Source of the DNA: Heterocephalus glaber
Lineage: Eukaryota > Chordata > Mammalia > Rodentia > Bathyergidae
Assembly (NCBI RefSeq): GCF_000247695.1
Contig: NW_004624805.1
Span: forward strand, 1,874,780-1,938,779
Direction: 5' to 3'
Length of the DNA stretch: 64,000 bases
The notes below the pieces were generated by a model. The model saw only the letters and a list, made by a program, of their open reading frames with translations. It was not told the origin of the DNA and searched no databases. Below, one piece after another: positions 32,120-44,293 of this stretch; position 1 is the first letter of the stretch, and each line of letters starts with the position of its first letter. Position numbers and translations under genes: made by a program.

Positions 32120-32590
32120 AACTTGTAAGTGAATGTTCAAGGCAAAATTATCACTAATAGCGAAAAGCTGGTGGTGACCTAAGATGCGTCAACTGATGAG
32201 TGGATAAATGGTATAAGGATACAATACAGTGATTCCTAACAACAGAAAGAAATGAGGTGCTGGTACTTGCTACAACACATGTGAACCCTGAAAACATTAT
32301 GCTAAGAGAAAGAATTCAGTGAGAAAGGGCTAAATATTCTGTGACTCCTAGATACGAAATGTCTAAAACAGGGCAGAAGGAAGGCCCAAGAGAGGCTGAC
32401 AGCCAAGCAATTAGGAGTTTCTTTTCAAGGTGATGAAAGTGTCCTACAGTTATCTGACTATGGTGATAGTTATGAAACTCTAGAAATATACTAAGAGATA
32501 CTGAATTTCACACACTGTACGTAGTACGTCCACTATAGCGCAGTGAGCTGCTTTGAATACATTCAATGGCAGAATCTAATTTTTACAGCT
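32120..32590 (+). repeat. ancient L1 3' end (L1M type)
   Basis: Follows the layout of mammalian L1M 3' ends: 'actgatgagtggataaatggtataagg', 'acatgtgaaccctgaaaacattatgc', 'gtgactcctagatacgaa', 'gatgaaagtgtcct'. Confidence 0.75.
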
Positions 32591-32719
32591 CCCCTCTTTG
32601 GATCTAAATATTTGGTATAAGTATTTCTGTGCTCTTATGATATGGCTAAAATGAAAGGACAATGAAGGAAATGTCTACTTTTCAAGTAGTTTTTAAATTA
32701 ACCGAAAACATTTGCATTG

Positions 32720-32815
32720 ATTTTATTTTATTTATTTTTTTGGTACTGGGGATCAAACCCAGGACCTTGTGCTTGTGAGGCAGGCGGCGGCACCACTGAG
32801 CTAAATCCCTGGCCC
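32720..32815 (-). repeat. ID-like SINE with target duplication
   Basis: 'ggtactggggatcaaacccagg ... gagctaaatccctggccc'. 'catttgcatt' is present on both sides. Confidence 0.92.
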
Positions 32816-32904
32816 AAGCATTTGCATTTTTGAGAAAAGTATACTGGCCTTTCTGCACAAGTTATCTTGAAATCCATGAAATAAATATACACAGATTCAG
32901 GACT

Positions 32905-32985
32905 AAAGATGTGGCTTGGTAAGGCAGTTACCCAGTGTGTATGAAGACCTGAGTTTCATCCCCAGCACTGCAAAAAGCAAAACAA
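32905..32985 (+). repeat. ID SINE (older)
   Basis: 'aaagatgtggcttggtaaggcag', 'agacctgagtttcatccccagcac'. Confidence 0.75.
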
Positions 32986-33919
32986 ACCAAAGCTTTTGTG
33001 CTGGGGATGCAGTCCTGTGGTAGGGGACATGGCTAAGCGTGCGCTCCGGCTCATCACTGCTAACGTCTCAGTATGGAAACAGGAGAGTCAATGGAACAAA
33101 CTGGTATTCTTCTCAAAAGTGAGAATACGCCCTTAAAAATATGGTCTCTGCTAGCTTTCCTTTTCTCCTTACCCAGTAGTGGGAGTAATAAATACACCTC
33201 CACATTAACATATATAGAAGGTGAAATCACTACCCCAAACTAGAAATTCTACTGTTACTAACAGTGGTTTTGAGATCATGGACAAACTAGCAATTCCCAT
33301 GGAAGATATTAAAAAGCCTTTTCTTTGGATGAGGCCATTATGAGCATCCCTACGTTGCTGCGACAGACAAATGGAGTTGAATTAAGAACATATCCAATGA
33401 GCAAAAAATGTCACCCCCAGAAATGTGTATATTTGTTGCTTTTTAAAATATGTGCACCTCCAACTACGTAACACAGAAAATACCACCGAACTCATTTCCT
33501 GTTTAGGGTTTTGCTCTCTCCTTTTGCTTGCCAAAGTGATTTGCCAGAATCCCATCTTATAATATTAAGGCACTGTATTCTACAGAAAAGTACCCCTGGG
33601 TGTCATGCTGTTCCTCTAAAACCCAGAGATACCGCTAAGCTTTTAGTCTCAAGCCTATGAGGGGAACATGGCTAAAGGTGTGACTGAGAAAGGAAACTTC
33701 AAAATCAAAGTATTAAGAAGTGGAGAACTGAAGTACAAGAACTCATCCCATGTGAATTACACAAATTTTAACTGCACAAGTGACAGGTAAATTATCAGAG
33801 CAAAAATAGTTCTTCAATAGAGGCAAAGATAGTATAGAATAAAATTTCTTTACATTTAACTAATTTTATTACAGTTTCAAAGCCAGTTAGCATCTATTTT
33901 CACATAAAACTTCCTCAAT
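32986..33919. other. unassigned intronic DNA
   Basis: No exon of the expected coiled-coil region is seen on the minus strand. Otherwise low-GC single-copy-like sequence. Confidence 0.45.
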
Positions 33920-34027
33920 GTTTATTTTTTTCTTTTTTGTAACTTTATATGTTTTTATTAGTACATATTTGTCATACATATTGATCACATTCATCATAGG
34001 GAATGTGTATCTGTACATAATATATCT

Positions 34028-34113
34028 TTTTTTTTTTTTTCGTACCGGCGATCAATCTCGGGACTTGGGCTTGTGAGGCAGGCAGCGGCACCACTGAGCT
34101 AAAACCCTGGCCC
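34028..34113 (-). repeat. ID-like SINE inside L1-A 3'UTR
   Basis: 'cgtaccggcgatcaatctcggg ... ctgagctaaaaccctggccc'. 'cataatatatctt' forms the target duplication on both sides. Confidence 0.94.
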
Positions 34114-34469
34114 ATAATATATCTTGATTCTTCTTTTTCCCCATTCCCCTCCCCATTTACAAAAGCTTTGTTTCTATATTTTCCCTCTATTCTTTTTTTC
34201 TTTTCCCTTCCTTCCCTTCCCCCTCCTGCCTCCTTTGTTGTCCTTCCCATCTGAACATATTCTTTCTACTTCCCAGTATCTATCCTCCATTACGGTCCTT
34301 ATTAACACTTTGGGTTTCTCCCACAAGAGAAACAATGAGGTATTTAAACTCGTGTCTGATTTATTTCACAAAGATTATGATCTCAAAGTGCATCCATTTT
34401 CCTACAAATGACTCAAGTTTATCCTTTGTGGCACAGTAGTGCTCCATTGTACATAAATACCACATTTCT

Positions 34470-34556
34470 GGGCCGGGGATTTAGCTCAGTGGTTTCGCTG
34501 CCTGCTGCGCAAGCACGAGGATCTGAGTTCAATCCCCGGTAACAAAAAATAAAAAA

Positions 34557-34587
<31 letters not shown>

Positions 34588-34592
34588 AAATA
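34470..34592 (+). repeat. ID-like SINE with (AAAT)n tail
   Basis: 'gggccggggatttagctcag ... tgctgcgcaagcacgagg ... caatccccggtaac', then AAAT repeats. Flanks share 'aaataccacattt' versus 'aaataccatattt'. Confidence 0.94.
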
Positions 34593-35464
34593 CCATATTT
34601 GTAAATCCACTCATCTGTTGATGGGCATTTGGGCTGCTTCCAAGACTTAGCTATTACAAACTGTGCTGCTGTAAGCATAGGTTCACATGTATCACTATAG
34701 TATAGTGCTTTTAACTCTTTGGGGAAGATACCCAGGAGGGGAACAGTGGGGTCAAATGGAACCTATAGTTTTAGTTTTTGAGGAATTGCCATACTGATTT
34801 CCACAGTGGCTGTACCAGTTTACACCCTCAGCAGCAGTGGAGCTGGGTTCCTTTCTCCCCACAGTCCTGCCAGCATTTGTGATTGGTTGATTTCTTGATC
34901 TTAGCCATTCCTTCTGGAGTGAGGTGGAATCTCACTGTTGTTTTAATTTGCATTTCTCAATTGACCACTGATGTTGAGCATTTTTTCATCTTTTTATTTG
35001 CGGTCTGTACTTCTTCATCTGAGAAATGTCTATTCAGTTCAGATGCCCATTTTTGGATTGGCTCTTTACATTGGGGGGTTTGATTTTTTGAGTTCTTTAT
35101 ATATTCTAAAATGTCAGTCCTTTGTCTGAGGAGTAAGTGGTAAAATTTTTTTCTCACTCTATGGGTTGGTCTCTTCACTCTTTTGGTTGTTTTCTTTGCT
35201 GTGCAAAAGCTTTTTAATTTGATGTGATCCCACTTGTTGATTCTTTGTAATATTTCTGATGCAACTGGGGTTTTGTTCATAAAGTCTCTGCCTACACCTA
35301 TGTTTTCTAGAGTTTTACCTATTCCATTTTCCAGCAGATTTAGCATTTCTAATTAAATATTTATATCCTATCCATTTCAATTTTACTTTAGTGCATAGTG
35401 AGAGATATGGCCCTAGGTTAAATTTTTGGCATGCAGAAAGCAAGGTTTCCCAGCACCATTTATT

Positions 35465-35570
35465 TATTTATTTATTTTTATTTTTTTATTTTTTTGGTAC
35501 CGGGCATCAGACTCAGGACCTTGCTGGTTGCAAGGTAGGCGACAGCACCATTGAGCTAAATCCCCAGCCC
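35465..35570 (-). repeat. ID-like SINE with perfect target duplication
   Basis: T/(TTTA)n tail, 'ggtaccgggcatcagactcagg ... gagctaaatccccagccc'. 'ccagcaccatttatt' occurs on both sides. Confidence 0.94.
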
Positions 35571-37280
35571 CTGCCAGCACCATTTATTAAAGAGGCTATC
35601 TTTCTTCGAGTGTAGAAGAAAGGCTGTCTTTGCCTCCTCTGTCAAAGATAAAGTAGCTGAGTGTGCTTGGAGTTGTTTCTGCATTTTGTATTCTGTCCCA
35701 CTGATCCTTAGGGCTGTTTTTTCGATCAGTACCATGCTGTTTTTATCCTAGTAGCTATGTAGTATATTTTCAAGTCAGGGACTGTGATGCCCCTGCCTTG
35801 CCTTTGTTGCCCAGACTTGCTTTTGGTATTCTAGGTCTCTTCTGCATCCATATGAATTTTAGGATTATTTTCTCTAGTTCTGTGAGGTATTTTGATTGGG
35901 ATTGCATTAAATCTGTATAACAGTTTGGAAATACAGCGATTTTTACTGTATTGGTTCTGTCTCTCCAAGAACAGGGAATATCTTTCCATTTCCTGATACC
36001 CTTTTTGATCTCCTTTTTTCAGAGTACTGTAGTTTTTAAGGTATAGATCTTTTACTTTCTCTATTAGATTGATTCCCATGTATTTTGGGTTTTGTTGATG
36101 TTATTAAAGGTGTTATTTTCCCTAATTTTTCTCTCAGTGAGTGTGATATTCATGTATAGGGATGCTATTGATGTCTGAGTGTTGATTTTGTGTCTGGTAC
36201 GCTGTAGAATTTGGTTATTAATTCTAGCAGTGTTTTGGTGGAGATTTTGGGGTTCTTGTAGAGTATCATGTCATTAGCAAATAATGATAATTTAGCCTCT
36301 TCCTTTCCTATCCACATTCCTTTTCTTTTTCTTGTCGAATTGCTGTGGCTAATGTTTCCAGAACTATATTGAACAGGAGTGGTGATAGTGAGCATCCTTG
36401 TCTTGTTTCTGATTTTAGTGTGAGGGATTTCAGTTTTTGACCATTTAGTATGATGTTGGCTGTTGGTTTGTCATCGATGGATTTTATCAGATTGAGCTAA
36501 AGACCTATTCCAATTGTCTGCAGAGTTTTTATAATGAATAGGTGTTGGACTTTATCAAATGCTTTTTCTGTGTCTACAGAGGTGGATTTTGTCCTTGGCT
36601 CTGTTAATGTGATGTATTATATTTACTGACTTGCATATATTGAACCATTCCTAAATCCCTGGGATGAATCCTATGTGGTCATGGTGTGTAATTTTTTTTG
36701 ATGATTTGCTGCATTCTGTTTGCCAGTATCTTGTGGAGCATTTTTCATCTATGAGCATTAAGGAGATTGGCCTATAGTTTTCTTTTTTGGTTTGGTATCT
36801 TTTTCTCTGGTTTTGGTGTCAGGGTTAATGTTTGCTTCCAGGAATGACTTTAGGAGTATTATTTACCTTTCAATTTCATTAATGAGCTTGAGGAGTAGTG
36901 GCATCTTCTCTAAAATTCTTACTGAATTTTGAAGTGGATCCATCTGAACCTGGCCTTTTCTTTGTTGGCAATTTTTAAAAAATTACTTCTTCAATTTCAC
37001 TGACCGATATTGGGTTATTTTGAATTTTTGTATCTTCTCAATTCAGCTTTGGTAATTCATATGTATCTAGGAATCTGTCCATTTCTTCTGAATTTTCTAT
37101 TTTAGTAGCATACAGGTTCTCAAACTATGTACTGATGATGCTCTGAATTTCTGCAGGCTCCATTACGATTTCACACTTTTCATTCCTAACCCATGGATTT
37201 GGGTTTTTCTTTCCTTTTTTTGATAAGCTTGGCTAAATGTTTGTCCACTTAACTTAACTTTTCAAAGAACCAACTCTTTT

Positions 37281-37377
37281 TTGTTTTGTTTTCTTTTATT
37301 TTTTGGTACTGGGGATCGAACTCAGGTCCTTGCACTTCCAAGGCAGGCGCGGTGCCACTGAGCTAAATCCCCGGCCC
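37281..37377 (-). repeat. ID-like SINE with target duplication
   Basis: 'ggtactggggatcgaactcagg ... gagctaaatccccggccc'. 'agaaccaactcttt' flanks the element. Confidence 0.94.
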
Positions 37378-39684
37378 AGAACCAACTCTTTGATTCATTG
37401 ATTCTTTGTATTGTTTTCTTAGTTTCAACTGCATTAATTTCTGCTCTGATCTTTATAATTTCCTCCCTCATATGAGATTTGGGCTTGGCTTGCTCTTCTT
37501 TTTCTAGAAGCTTGAGGTGCAAAACTAGGTGGTTCATTTGAGTTTGCTCTTGTTTTTCTGATGTGAGAATTCACCACTATAAATTTCCCTCATAGGGCTG
37601 CTTCCATTGCATTCCATAAGTTCTAGTATGTTGAACTGGCATTATCATTTAATTGTAGAAACTGTCTAATTTCTTCTTTAATTTAATCTGTGACCCATTG
37701 GTTATTCAGCAGGATGTTATTTAATTTTCACGTGTTTATGCAGTTTTTGTGGTTTCCAATTTCATTGCACTATGGTCTGATAATATGCATGGGATAATTT
37801 CAATTCCTTTGCATTTACTTAAGTATGTTCTATGAGATTGTATGTGGTCTATTTTGGAGAATGTACCAGGCATAGCTGAGAAGAGTGTGTGTTCTGATGT
37901 GGAGTGGAACACTCTGTAGACATCTACTAAGTCCATTTGTTCACAGGTTTGGTTCAGTTCTGATATTTCTTTGTTGATTTTTTGGTCTAGTTAATCTGTT
38001 TGTGACAATGGGGTATTGAGATCCTTTATTACAATTATATAGAGCTTATTTGACTTTTTAATATTTGTTTTATATAGTTGGGTATGCTGGTATTTAGTGC
38101 ATATGTATCTATGATTGTTATCTCTTCCTCTTGGATTTTTCCCTTAACAAGCACGCAGTGACCTCCTTTGTCTCTTGGGATGAGTCTTAACTTGAAATTC
38201 ACTTTGTCTCCAAATAGAATAGCCACCCCTGCTTTTTTCTGGATTCCTGTCACATGGAATATTTTCCATCCTTGGACTTTCAGTCTATGAATTTCTTCTT
38301 GAGTTAAATGTGTTTCTTGTATAAGAGCATATTGTTGGATTTTCTTTCCTGACCCATTCTGCCAATTTATTTGCTTTTCTTTTGGTGAGTTGAGACCATT
38401 CACATTGATGGTTATACTGATATGTATTGACTTATCCTTGTCACATTATATTTTTAAAATTAAGTTTATTGGTACATTTTAGGTACACATTATGATCACA
38501 TTCATCTTTGGGAATTTGTACCTGTACATGATATATCTTAGTTCTTGTTTTTTCCCATTCCTCTTTCCTCCCTTCTACTCCTCCACCCCTCCCTATTTAC
38601 AAAAGCTTTGTTTCCATTTATTCCTTCTTTTCTCATATTTTTTCTTTCCCTTCCCTCATCCCCTCTACTTCCCCTTTGAACCTTTCCTTCCTATTTCACA
38701 TTATCAATTATACATTTTGGTCCTCATTTACACTTTCAGTTTCTCATACTAGAGACATAATTCAGTATTTATACATGTGTATCTTATTTATTTCACTTAG
38801 GAGTATGGCCTCGATATGGATTCATTTAGCTATAAATGTCTCTAGCTTATCATTCTTCATGGCTGAGTAGTACTCCATTTTATTTTAAAAAACCCCACAT
38901 CTTCTTTATCTAGTCACCAGTGGATGGGAATTTGGGGTGTTTCCAATATTCAGCTATTAAAAACTGTGCCACAGTAAGCATGGGTGTGCATAAATCGCTG
39001 TGGGAAGGTACCCAGCAGGGGAATAGCTGAGGCAAATGAGACCTCTAATCCTAGTTCTTTGAAGTATCTCCATACTGATTTCTACAGTAGTTGCAACAGT
39101 CTACACTCCCACCAACAGTTGAGAAGGGTTCCTTTTTCCCCACAACCCTGCCAGCATTTGTTATTGGTTGATTTCTTGATAGCAGCCATTTTTTGTGGAG
39201 TGAAGTGGAATCTCAGTGTTGTTTTCATTTGCAGCTCTCAAGTGACCATTGATGTTGAACTTTTTTTCATATTTATTTGCTCTTTCTACTTCTTCATCTG
39301 AGAAAAGTCTATCTATTTCAGATGCCCACTTTTGGATTGGGTCTTCAAATTTTGGGGGTCTGATTTTTTTAAGTTCTTTATATATTCTAGATAGTAAACT
39401 TTTGTCTGAGGAACAGCTGGTAAAAATTTTTTCCCACATTGTGGTTGTCTCTTCACACTGTTGGTGGTTTCTCCTGCTGTGCAGAAGCTTTTTAATATGA
39501 TGAGGTCCCCGTTGTTGATTTTTTGTGCTAGTTCCTGTGTGATTGAGGTTTTGTTCATCAAGTCTTTTCCTACATCAATGTCTTTAAGAGTTCTAGCTAA
39601 CCTATCTTCCAGCAGTTTTAATATTTAGATCTTTCATCCATGTCAATTTTAGTTTAGTGCATGGTGAGAGATATAGGTCTAGTT

Positions 39685-40416
39685 TTAACCTTTGGCAAGT
39701 TGAAACCCAGTTCTTCCAGAACCATTTATTAAAGAGGATATCTTTTCTCCAGTGAGGGTGTTTGGCACCTGTGTCAAAGAGGAGGTGACTAATATGTCTG
39801 GCATTGTTTCTGCATCTTCTAATTTGTTCCATTGATTGTTGGGTCTGTTTCTTTGCCAGTACCATGCTGTTTTTATCAAGGTAGCTTTGTAGTATAGTTT
39901 TGCATTGGGGATTGTGGTACTCCCTGCTTTGTCTTTGTTGCCCAGAATTGCCTTTGATATTTTAGGTCTCTTTTGGTTCCAAATGAATTTTTGGATTATT
40001 TTCTCTAGTTCTGTGAAATATGCTGTTAGAATTTCAATTGGGATAGCACTGAATCTATACAGCAGTTTTGGAAGTATGGCCATTTGCATTATATTGATTC
40101 TTCCTACCCAGGAATAAGGGATGTTTTTCCATTTTCTTATATCCTTTTCCATCTCTTTTTTCAGAGTGCTGTAGTTTTTAGTGTAGAGATCTTTTACTTT
40201 CTTGGTTAGGTTGATTCCTAGATATTTCATGTTTTTGGATGCTATTGTGAAAGGAATTGTTTCATCCATTTCTCTCTCAGTGAGTCTGTTATTTGTGTAC
40301 AAAAAGGCTATTGATTTTTGAGTGTTGACCTTATATCCAGCTACTCCACTGAATCTGGTTATTAACTCTAGAAGTCTTTTGGTGGAGTTTTTGGGGTCTT
40401 CTATATACAGTATCAT
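39685..40416 (-). CDS. L1 ORF2 C-terminal fragment (243 codons open)
   Basis: Longest open frame of the window. Recognisable L1 ORF2 segments follow the RT catalytic box: [68 protein letters not shown]. Full ORF2 is about 1,280 residues, so this is a remnant without endonuclease or catalytic FADD. The frame continues after a shift at 39865-39602 and again at 39561-39313. Confidence 0.9.
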   Translation of the reverse strand: MILYIEDPKNSTKRLLELITRFSGVAGYKVNTQKSIAFLYTNNRLTEREMDETIPFTIASKNMKYLGINLTKKVKDLYTKNYSTLKKEMEKDIRKWKNIPYSWVGRINIMQMAILPKLLYRFSAIPIEILTAYFTELEKIIQKFIWNQKRPKISKAILGNKDKAGSTTIPNAKLYYKATLIKTAWYWQRNRPNNQWNKLEDAETMPDILVTSSLTQVPNTLTGEKISSLINGSGRTGFQLAKG

Positions 40417-40957
40417 GTCATCTGCAAATAATTACAGTTTAACTTCTTCATTTCCTATTTTTATTCCTTTTATTTCTTTCTCTTGTCTAATTGCTGTGGC
40501 TAATGTTTCCAGACCTATATTGAACAGGAGTGGTGATAGTGGACATCCTTGTCTTCTTCCTGATTTTGGCATGTCACATAATTTTTCTATTGCTGGTTCA
40601 CTTTCTCTTCTGTTTAACTACTTGCTGTACCTGGTGGATTCATTCTACTGAGATTCTTGAGACTATTGTCTTCATTGTCTTTTTCTAGAATATCCTTCAG
40701 AACTTTTTGAAGTGCTGGTTTGGTGGTCATGAATTTCTTCAGGTGTTCTTTATCATGGAAGTATTTTGTTTCTCTATCAATTTTGAAAGATAATTTTGTG
40801 GGATACATCAATCTGGACTGGAGGTTGTTTTCTTTTAGGGCTTGAAACATTTCACTCCAAGCTCTCTTTGACTTAAGGGTTTGAGTTGAGAAGTCTGCTG
40901 TAATTCTGATGGATTTTTTAAAAATACGTGAATTGTTTTTCTCTCACAGCTTTTAGT

Positions 40958-41050
40958 TGGGCTGGGGATTTAGCTCAGTGGTTTCACCACCTGCTGCGCA
41001 AGTGCAAGGACCCAAGTTCGATCCCCAGTACCAACCCCCCCAAAAAAAAC
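40958..41050 (+). repeat. ID-like SINE inside L1-B
   Basis: 'gggctggggatttagctcag ... gatccccagtacc' and a C/A-rich tail. A short 'cttttagt' duplication flanks it. Confidence 0.92.
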
Positions 41051-42125
41051 TATTAACTTTTAGTATTGTGTTTTGTGTTGAATTTCTGGAATCTTGACTA
41101 TTATATGCCTTAGTATAGTCTTTTTTTTATCATGGCTAATTGTGGTTCTGTGTGCCTCACTTATCTGTATGTCAAATTCTTTTTCCATGCTTGGAAAGTT
41201 TTCTGCTACTATTTCTGTGAACATCTTTTTTATGCCCTTTGGGCTATCTTCTGATTCTTTGAGTCCAGTTAACCCTATATTAGCCTTCTTTGCATTGTCT
41301 AGCAGCTGTTGGACTGATTATTCATGGTCCCTTGCCATTTTAAAGAGATTTTTCATTTGATAATGAAAAGTAGACTAAGGAGACAGTTAGAGACCATTTC
41401 CATGCTGGATAATCCCAGCAAGCCTGCAGTAGGATTAGGGCGGAGTGCTGGTTCTGGTACTTTCATTTCCACAGAAGTTCAGGCTAATCCTGGCCTCTGG
41501 TTGTGGGGTTCGAGACTGAGTCATTGAGCTTACATCATTCTGGATGTCTCATGGTGCCTGACCATAGCTCCCTGACCCTGTATGTCTCCCGTGGTTGTCC
41601 CTCACCTAGTCACTGTGGGTTTTTAACACTGGAAGCCCAGAGATGAAGCCAATCCACAGCTGCTCTGATTCCTAGGTTCAGTTAGTTCCTCTCTAAAATG
41701 CTGTCCAACCAAGCAATGGCTCCAGCAGACTCTGCAGTCACTTGGACTGGAGTCACTCACTAGCTATTGTAGTGCACAGCATCCACTGCTCCATTCTCCT
41801 GTTGTGTTTCTCCTTGGAGGCCTCTAGAGTCACCACTTTCACTCTGTCTAACGATTCAATCTTCCTTTCTCATGCCATGAGCAGGAGCCAGAGAGAAAGT
41901 GCAGATTGCCCCTTTCTTTTTCTGTGTTGAGGTTTGTCTCTTCACTTTATGGGCTCCAATTTTTCCTTCAGATCCTTCCTACATTCTTGGGGATCCACTT
42001 CCCTTCTTTTCTTCCCCAAGTTGTTATTTTCCAGAGTCTGGATTCCTATCTTGGAGAGGTTGATTTGTTGCTTCTTAATGCTCTCCCATCTTCCTAGCAG
42101 TCCTTCCTCAACATTTATGTATTGA

Positions 42126-42543
42126 TTAAACTCAGCATATCTTCTATTCCTTCATTCAGAAAACATACTCAGCATCTATATTAGAAGCCAAGATTTACAG
42201 TAAACAATTTTAGCTATAAACATCATAGTTTATTTGTAGGGTGAGATAATATTTAGTTTTAAAACTAAATAATACAGTAATGTGCCACACAACAATATTT
42301 GGGACAAAAACAGAATGCACTTGCAACAGTGGTTCCATAAGTCTGATGCCAAGTGATGAGGCCGATGCCTTAAGTTCATGGAATTCCCTGTTTCTGATGT
42401 CTGTACAGGGATGAAATTGCCAAACAGCACCTCTCTCAGATGGTATTCCCATCATTAAGGGGCACATGACTATACATGTCAAGTACAAGTAATACTGATG
42501 ACAAGAAGTTAGAAGCATGAGATTATCACCAAAGTTACTTTAC
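42126..42543 (-). other. intron sequence
   Basis: Between L1-B and the next exon. Nothing is recognised. Confidence 0.5.
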
Positions 42544-42727
42544 CTGGTCCAAATTATTTCCTATGGTCTTCAATTCCATATGGAGTATCCTAAGGGAGTT
42601 TTTAAGTTGTTGGTTTACTTTAACTTCTCTATTATATTGCTCTTCTTTTCTGCTTAACTGGTCTTTATTTTTTTCACAGAGCCAATCTGCATTTTCTCTC
42701 TTCTCTTTCTCTTGTCTTAAGACAAAT
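42544..42727 (-). CDS. ANKRD26: ANKRD26-like coiled-coil exon
   Basis: Acceptor 'atttaatgtgcag' at 42728-42730. 184 nt are open, ending AAT TTG GAC CAG|gtaaag. The peptide FVLRQEKEKRENADWLCEKN, then DQLSRKEEQYNREVKVNQQL and LRILHMELKTIGNNLDQ, aligns along its length with human ANKRD26 (EEEKRRNADTLYEK, QLRRKEEQYRKEVEVKQQLE, MELRTVKSNLNQ). It is heptad-rich coiled coil. The upstream exon supplies AG of the first Arg codon, so the two exons are in frame. It ends on a codon boundary. Confidence 0.92.
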
Positions 42728-43059
42728 CTGCACATTAAATATGCTTATCTTAAAATACATTTTGTTAGAAAATAAAAATTCATTTTGTGATATGCCAATA
42801 TGCCTTTTCATAAATTGATTTATTACACTAGTGAAATTTCTATGTTCTCCAATATTTTTCTTGTCTAGTTCTCAAGTTTTTAATTTCTTACCCCATCTCT
42901 TCCAAAGGGCATATATACCTGAATGGGAATGAATATGCTCTTAATTGAGAAATTTCTGGTAGTAGTAACTCCGGTAAATATTATGGAAGAGGAATTTTGA
43001 AATCACTCAGTAAAGTTACAAGTTCAAAATTATTCACTTTTTGCACAGTATTAATTATT
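42728..43059 (-). other. intron sequence
   Basis: AT-rich. No other feature. Confidence 0.55.
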
Positions 43060-43455
43060 CTTCAATTAAGACATAATTTTTCTATGTGTTTGCTGTACAT
43101 AATGATGACATTCATCATAGGGAGTTGATACATGTACATTACACATCTTAATTCTTTTTATTTCCCCTTCCCCTCCCCTTGCTTCCTTTTCCCTCCATTT
43201 TTAGATCCCCTTCCCATTTGCAAAAGTTCTACCTCTCTGTTTCTTATTATCTTTTATTTTGTTCTTTAAATTCTTTACACTTTGGGTTTTTATATAAGAG
43301 AAACTGAGATAGTTAACCTTCTGTGTCTGATTTACTTCACTTAACACTGTGGTCTCAAAGTACATCCATTTTCCTATAAATAACTCTTGAAGGATTTATC
43401 TAGAAAAGGAACAGCTGGATCAAATGGAATTTCTATTTTTAGTTTTTTGAAGAGT
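43060..43455 (-). repeat. L1 3' end, minus strand
   Basis: 'tgtacataatgatgacattcatcatagggag', then a pyrimidine-rich tract, then 'ctttgggtttttatataagagaaac', as in the 3'UTR of L1-A. Confidence 0.82.
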
Positions 43456-43596
43456 CAAAAAACTGCTCACATATAAATATTTAAACATTTTTTTCTAGGT
43501 TGAGAAAAATGGCCATTTTAAATGTTTTTTTTGGTGGAACTGTAAATTACTATTAACTTTCTTGAGAATAATTTAGAAGTATTGATCAAAAAAATT

Positions 43597-43687
43597 GGGC
43601 TGAGAACTTAGCTCAGTGGTTCCGCTGCCTGCCTGGCAAGCACAAGGACCTGAGTTTGATCCCCGGTACCAAAAAAAAAAATTTTTT
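43597..43687 (+). repeat. ID-like SINE
   Basis: 'gggctgagaacttagctcag ... ctgcctggcaagcacaagg ... gatccccggtacc' and an A-tail. Confidence 0.93.
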
Positions 43688-44079
43688 TAAACAAGTTTTT
43701 ATACTTACCAAATAATTCCAAATTGAAGAATTTATTCAAAGTAAAAAATTAGTAATATAGAAAAAAAATGATTTATATAGAGGATATTCATTGCACCATT
43801 AATTGTAATACAAAGGCAAAAATTTTTAAAACTCCAAAATTCTATTAGCTAAATATAGTGAGATTTCTATATGGTGGGCTTCCACATAGTCATTAAAATT
43901 ATAATTTGAAAGAATATGCATGTAATAATTAGAAGCGGTCATGGTGAACAACTTGTTATTTTATTTTCAAGAATTTCAGACTCCAGAAGAGTAAGAAGTA
44001 TTCAGGAACTACAAAAATCCCCCTATCTGCACTGGAAAGTGAATGGTCTGAAAGCTTCTTTGAAAGTAGGATATTATAC
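43688..44079 (-). other. intron sequence
   Basis: AT-rich. No other feature. Confidence 0.55.
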
Positions 44080-44293
44080 CTCACATTGCAGAGTTCTTGT
44101 TCCTGTTCTACTTTTTCATGTTCTAACTGTGATTTCACTTCTTTTGTTTCTGATAGCTCTTTTTGTAGTCCAGTGACTTTATTTTCCATTTTTTCAATTT
44201 GTCTTCTAAGTAGTTCACAGTGACTTATTTTAAGTTCTATTAATCTTTTATATGACTGAACTGCCTTCTGGATTTTCAATAGGCTAACAGAAT
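44080..44293 (-). CDS. ANKRD26: ANKRD26-like coiled-coil exon
   Basis: 214 nt. Acceptor 'cttctccgtgatacag' precedes 44293, donor GTGAG|gtataa follows 44080. The peptide SVSLLKIQKAVQSYKRLIEL, KISHCELLRRQIEKMENKV, TGLQKELSETKEVKSQLEHE, then EQEQELCNVR, is a near-direct match to human ANKRD26 (SVSLLKIQDAVLSYERLIEL, KKMENKVSGLQKELSETKEI, QELCSLRF). The first two bases complete the Asp codon begun by the 54399 exon, and the last two begin the Arg codon of the 42544 exon. No stop or indel is seen. Confidence 0.94.

Larger units (their letters stand above)
33920..38450 (-). mobile_element. L1 retrotransposon A (5' truncated at ORF2 start)
   Basis: About 4.5 kb on the minus strand. The endonuclease N-terminus is seen near 38403-38035 (NGLNSPKEKQ ... 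ALIQETHLTQEEIHRLK ... KKAGVAILFGDKVNFK). RT parts lie at 36500-36165 ('LFANDMILY', a degraded FADD box) and the C-terminal region at 35346-34957. A pyrimidine-rich 3'UTR (34450-33945) and poly(A) tail follow. Frames are broken by stops and indels, and four ID SINEs interrupt it. It is not competent for transposition. ORF1 and the 5'UTR are absent. Confidence 0.92.
38451..42125 (-). mobile_element. L1 retrotransposon B (5' truncated, internally rearranged)
   Basis: Second L1 in the same orientation, abutting L1-A. The 3'UTR pyrimidine tract is at 38451-38760, the ORF2 C-terminus at 39300-40500. Upstream of about 40616 the homology jumps from the RT region to sequence resembling L1 5'/ORF1-side DNA (40617-42125), which indicates an internal deletion or fusion. 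One ID SINE (40958-41050) interrupts it. Confidence 0.85.

Noticed and set aside
34957..35346. 129-codon minus-strand frame
   Set aside because: It is the C-terminal part of L1 ORF2, covered by L1-A.
38035..38403. 122-codon frame that might be an endonuclease gene
   Set aside because: It is the L1 ORF2 endonuclease N-terminus, truncated, inside L1-A.
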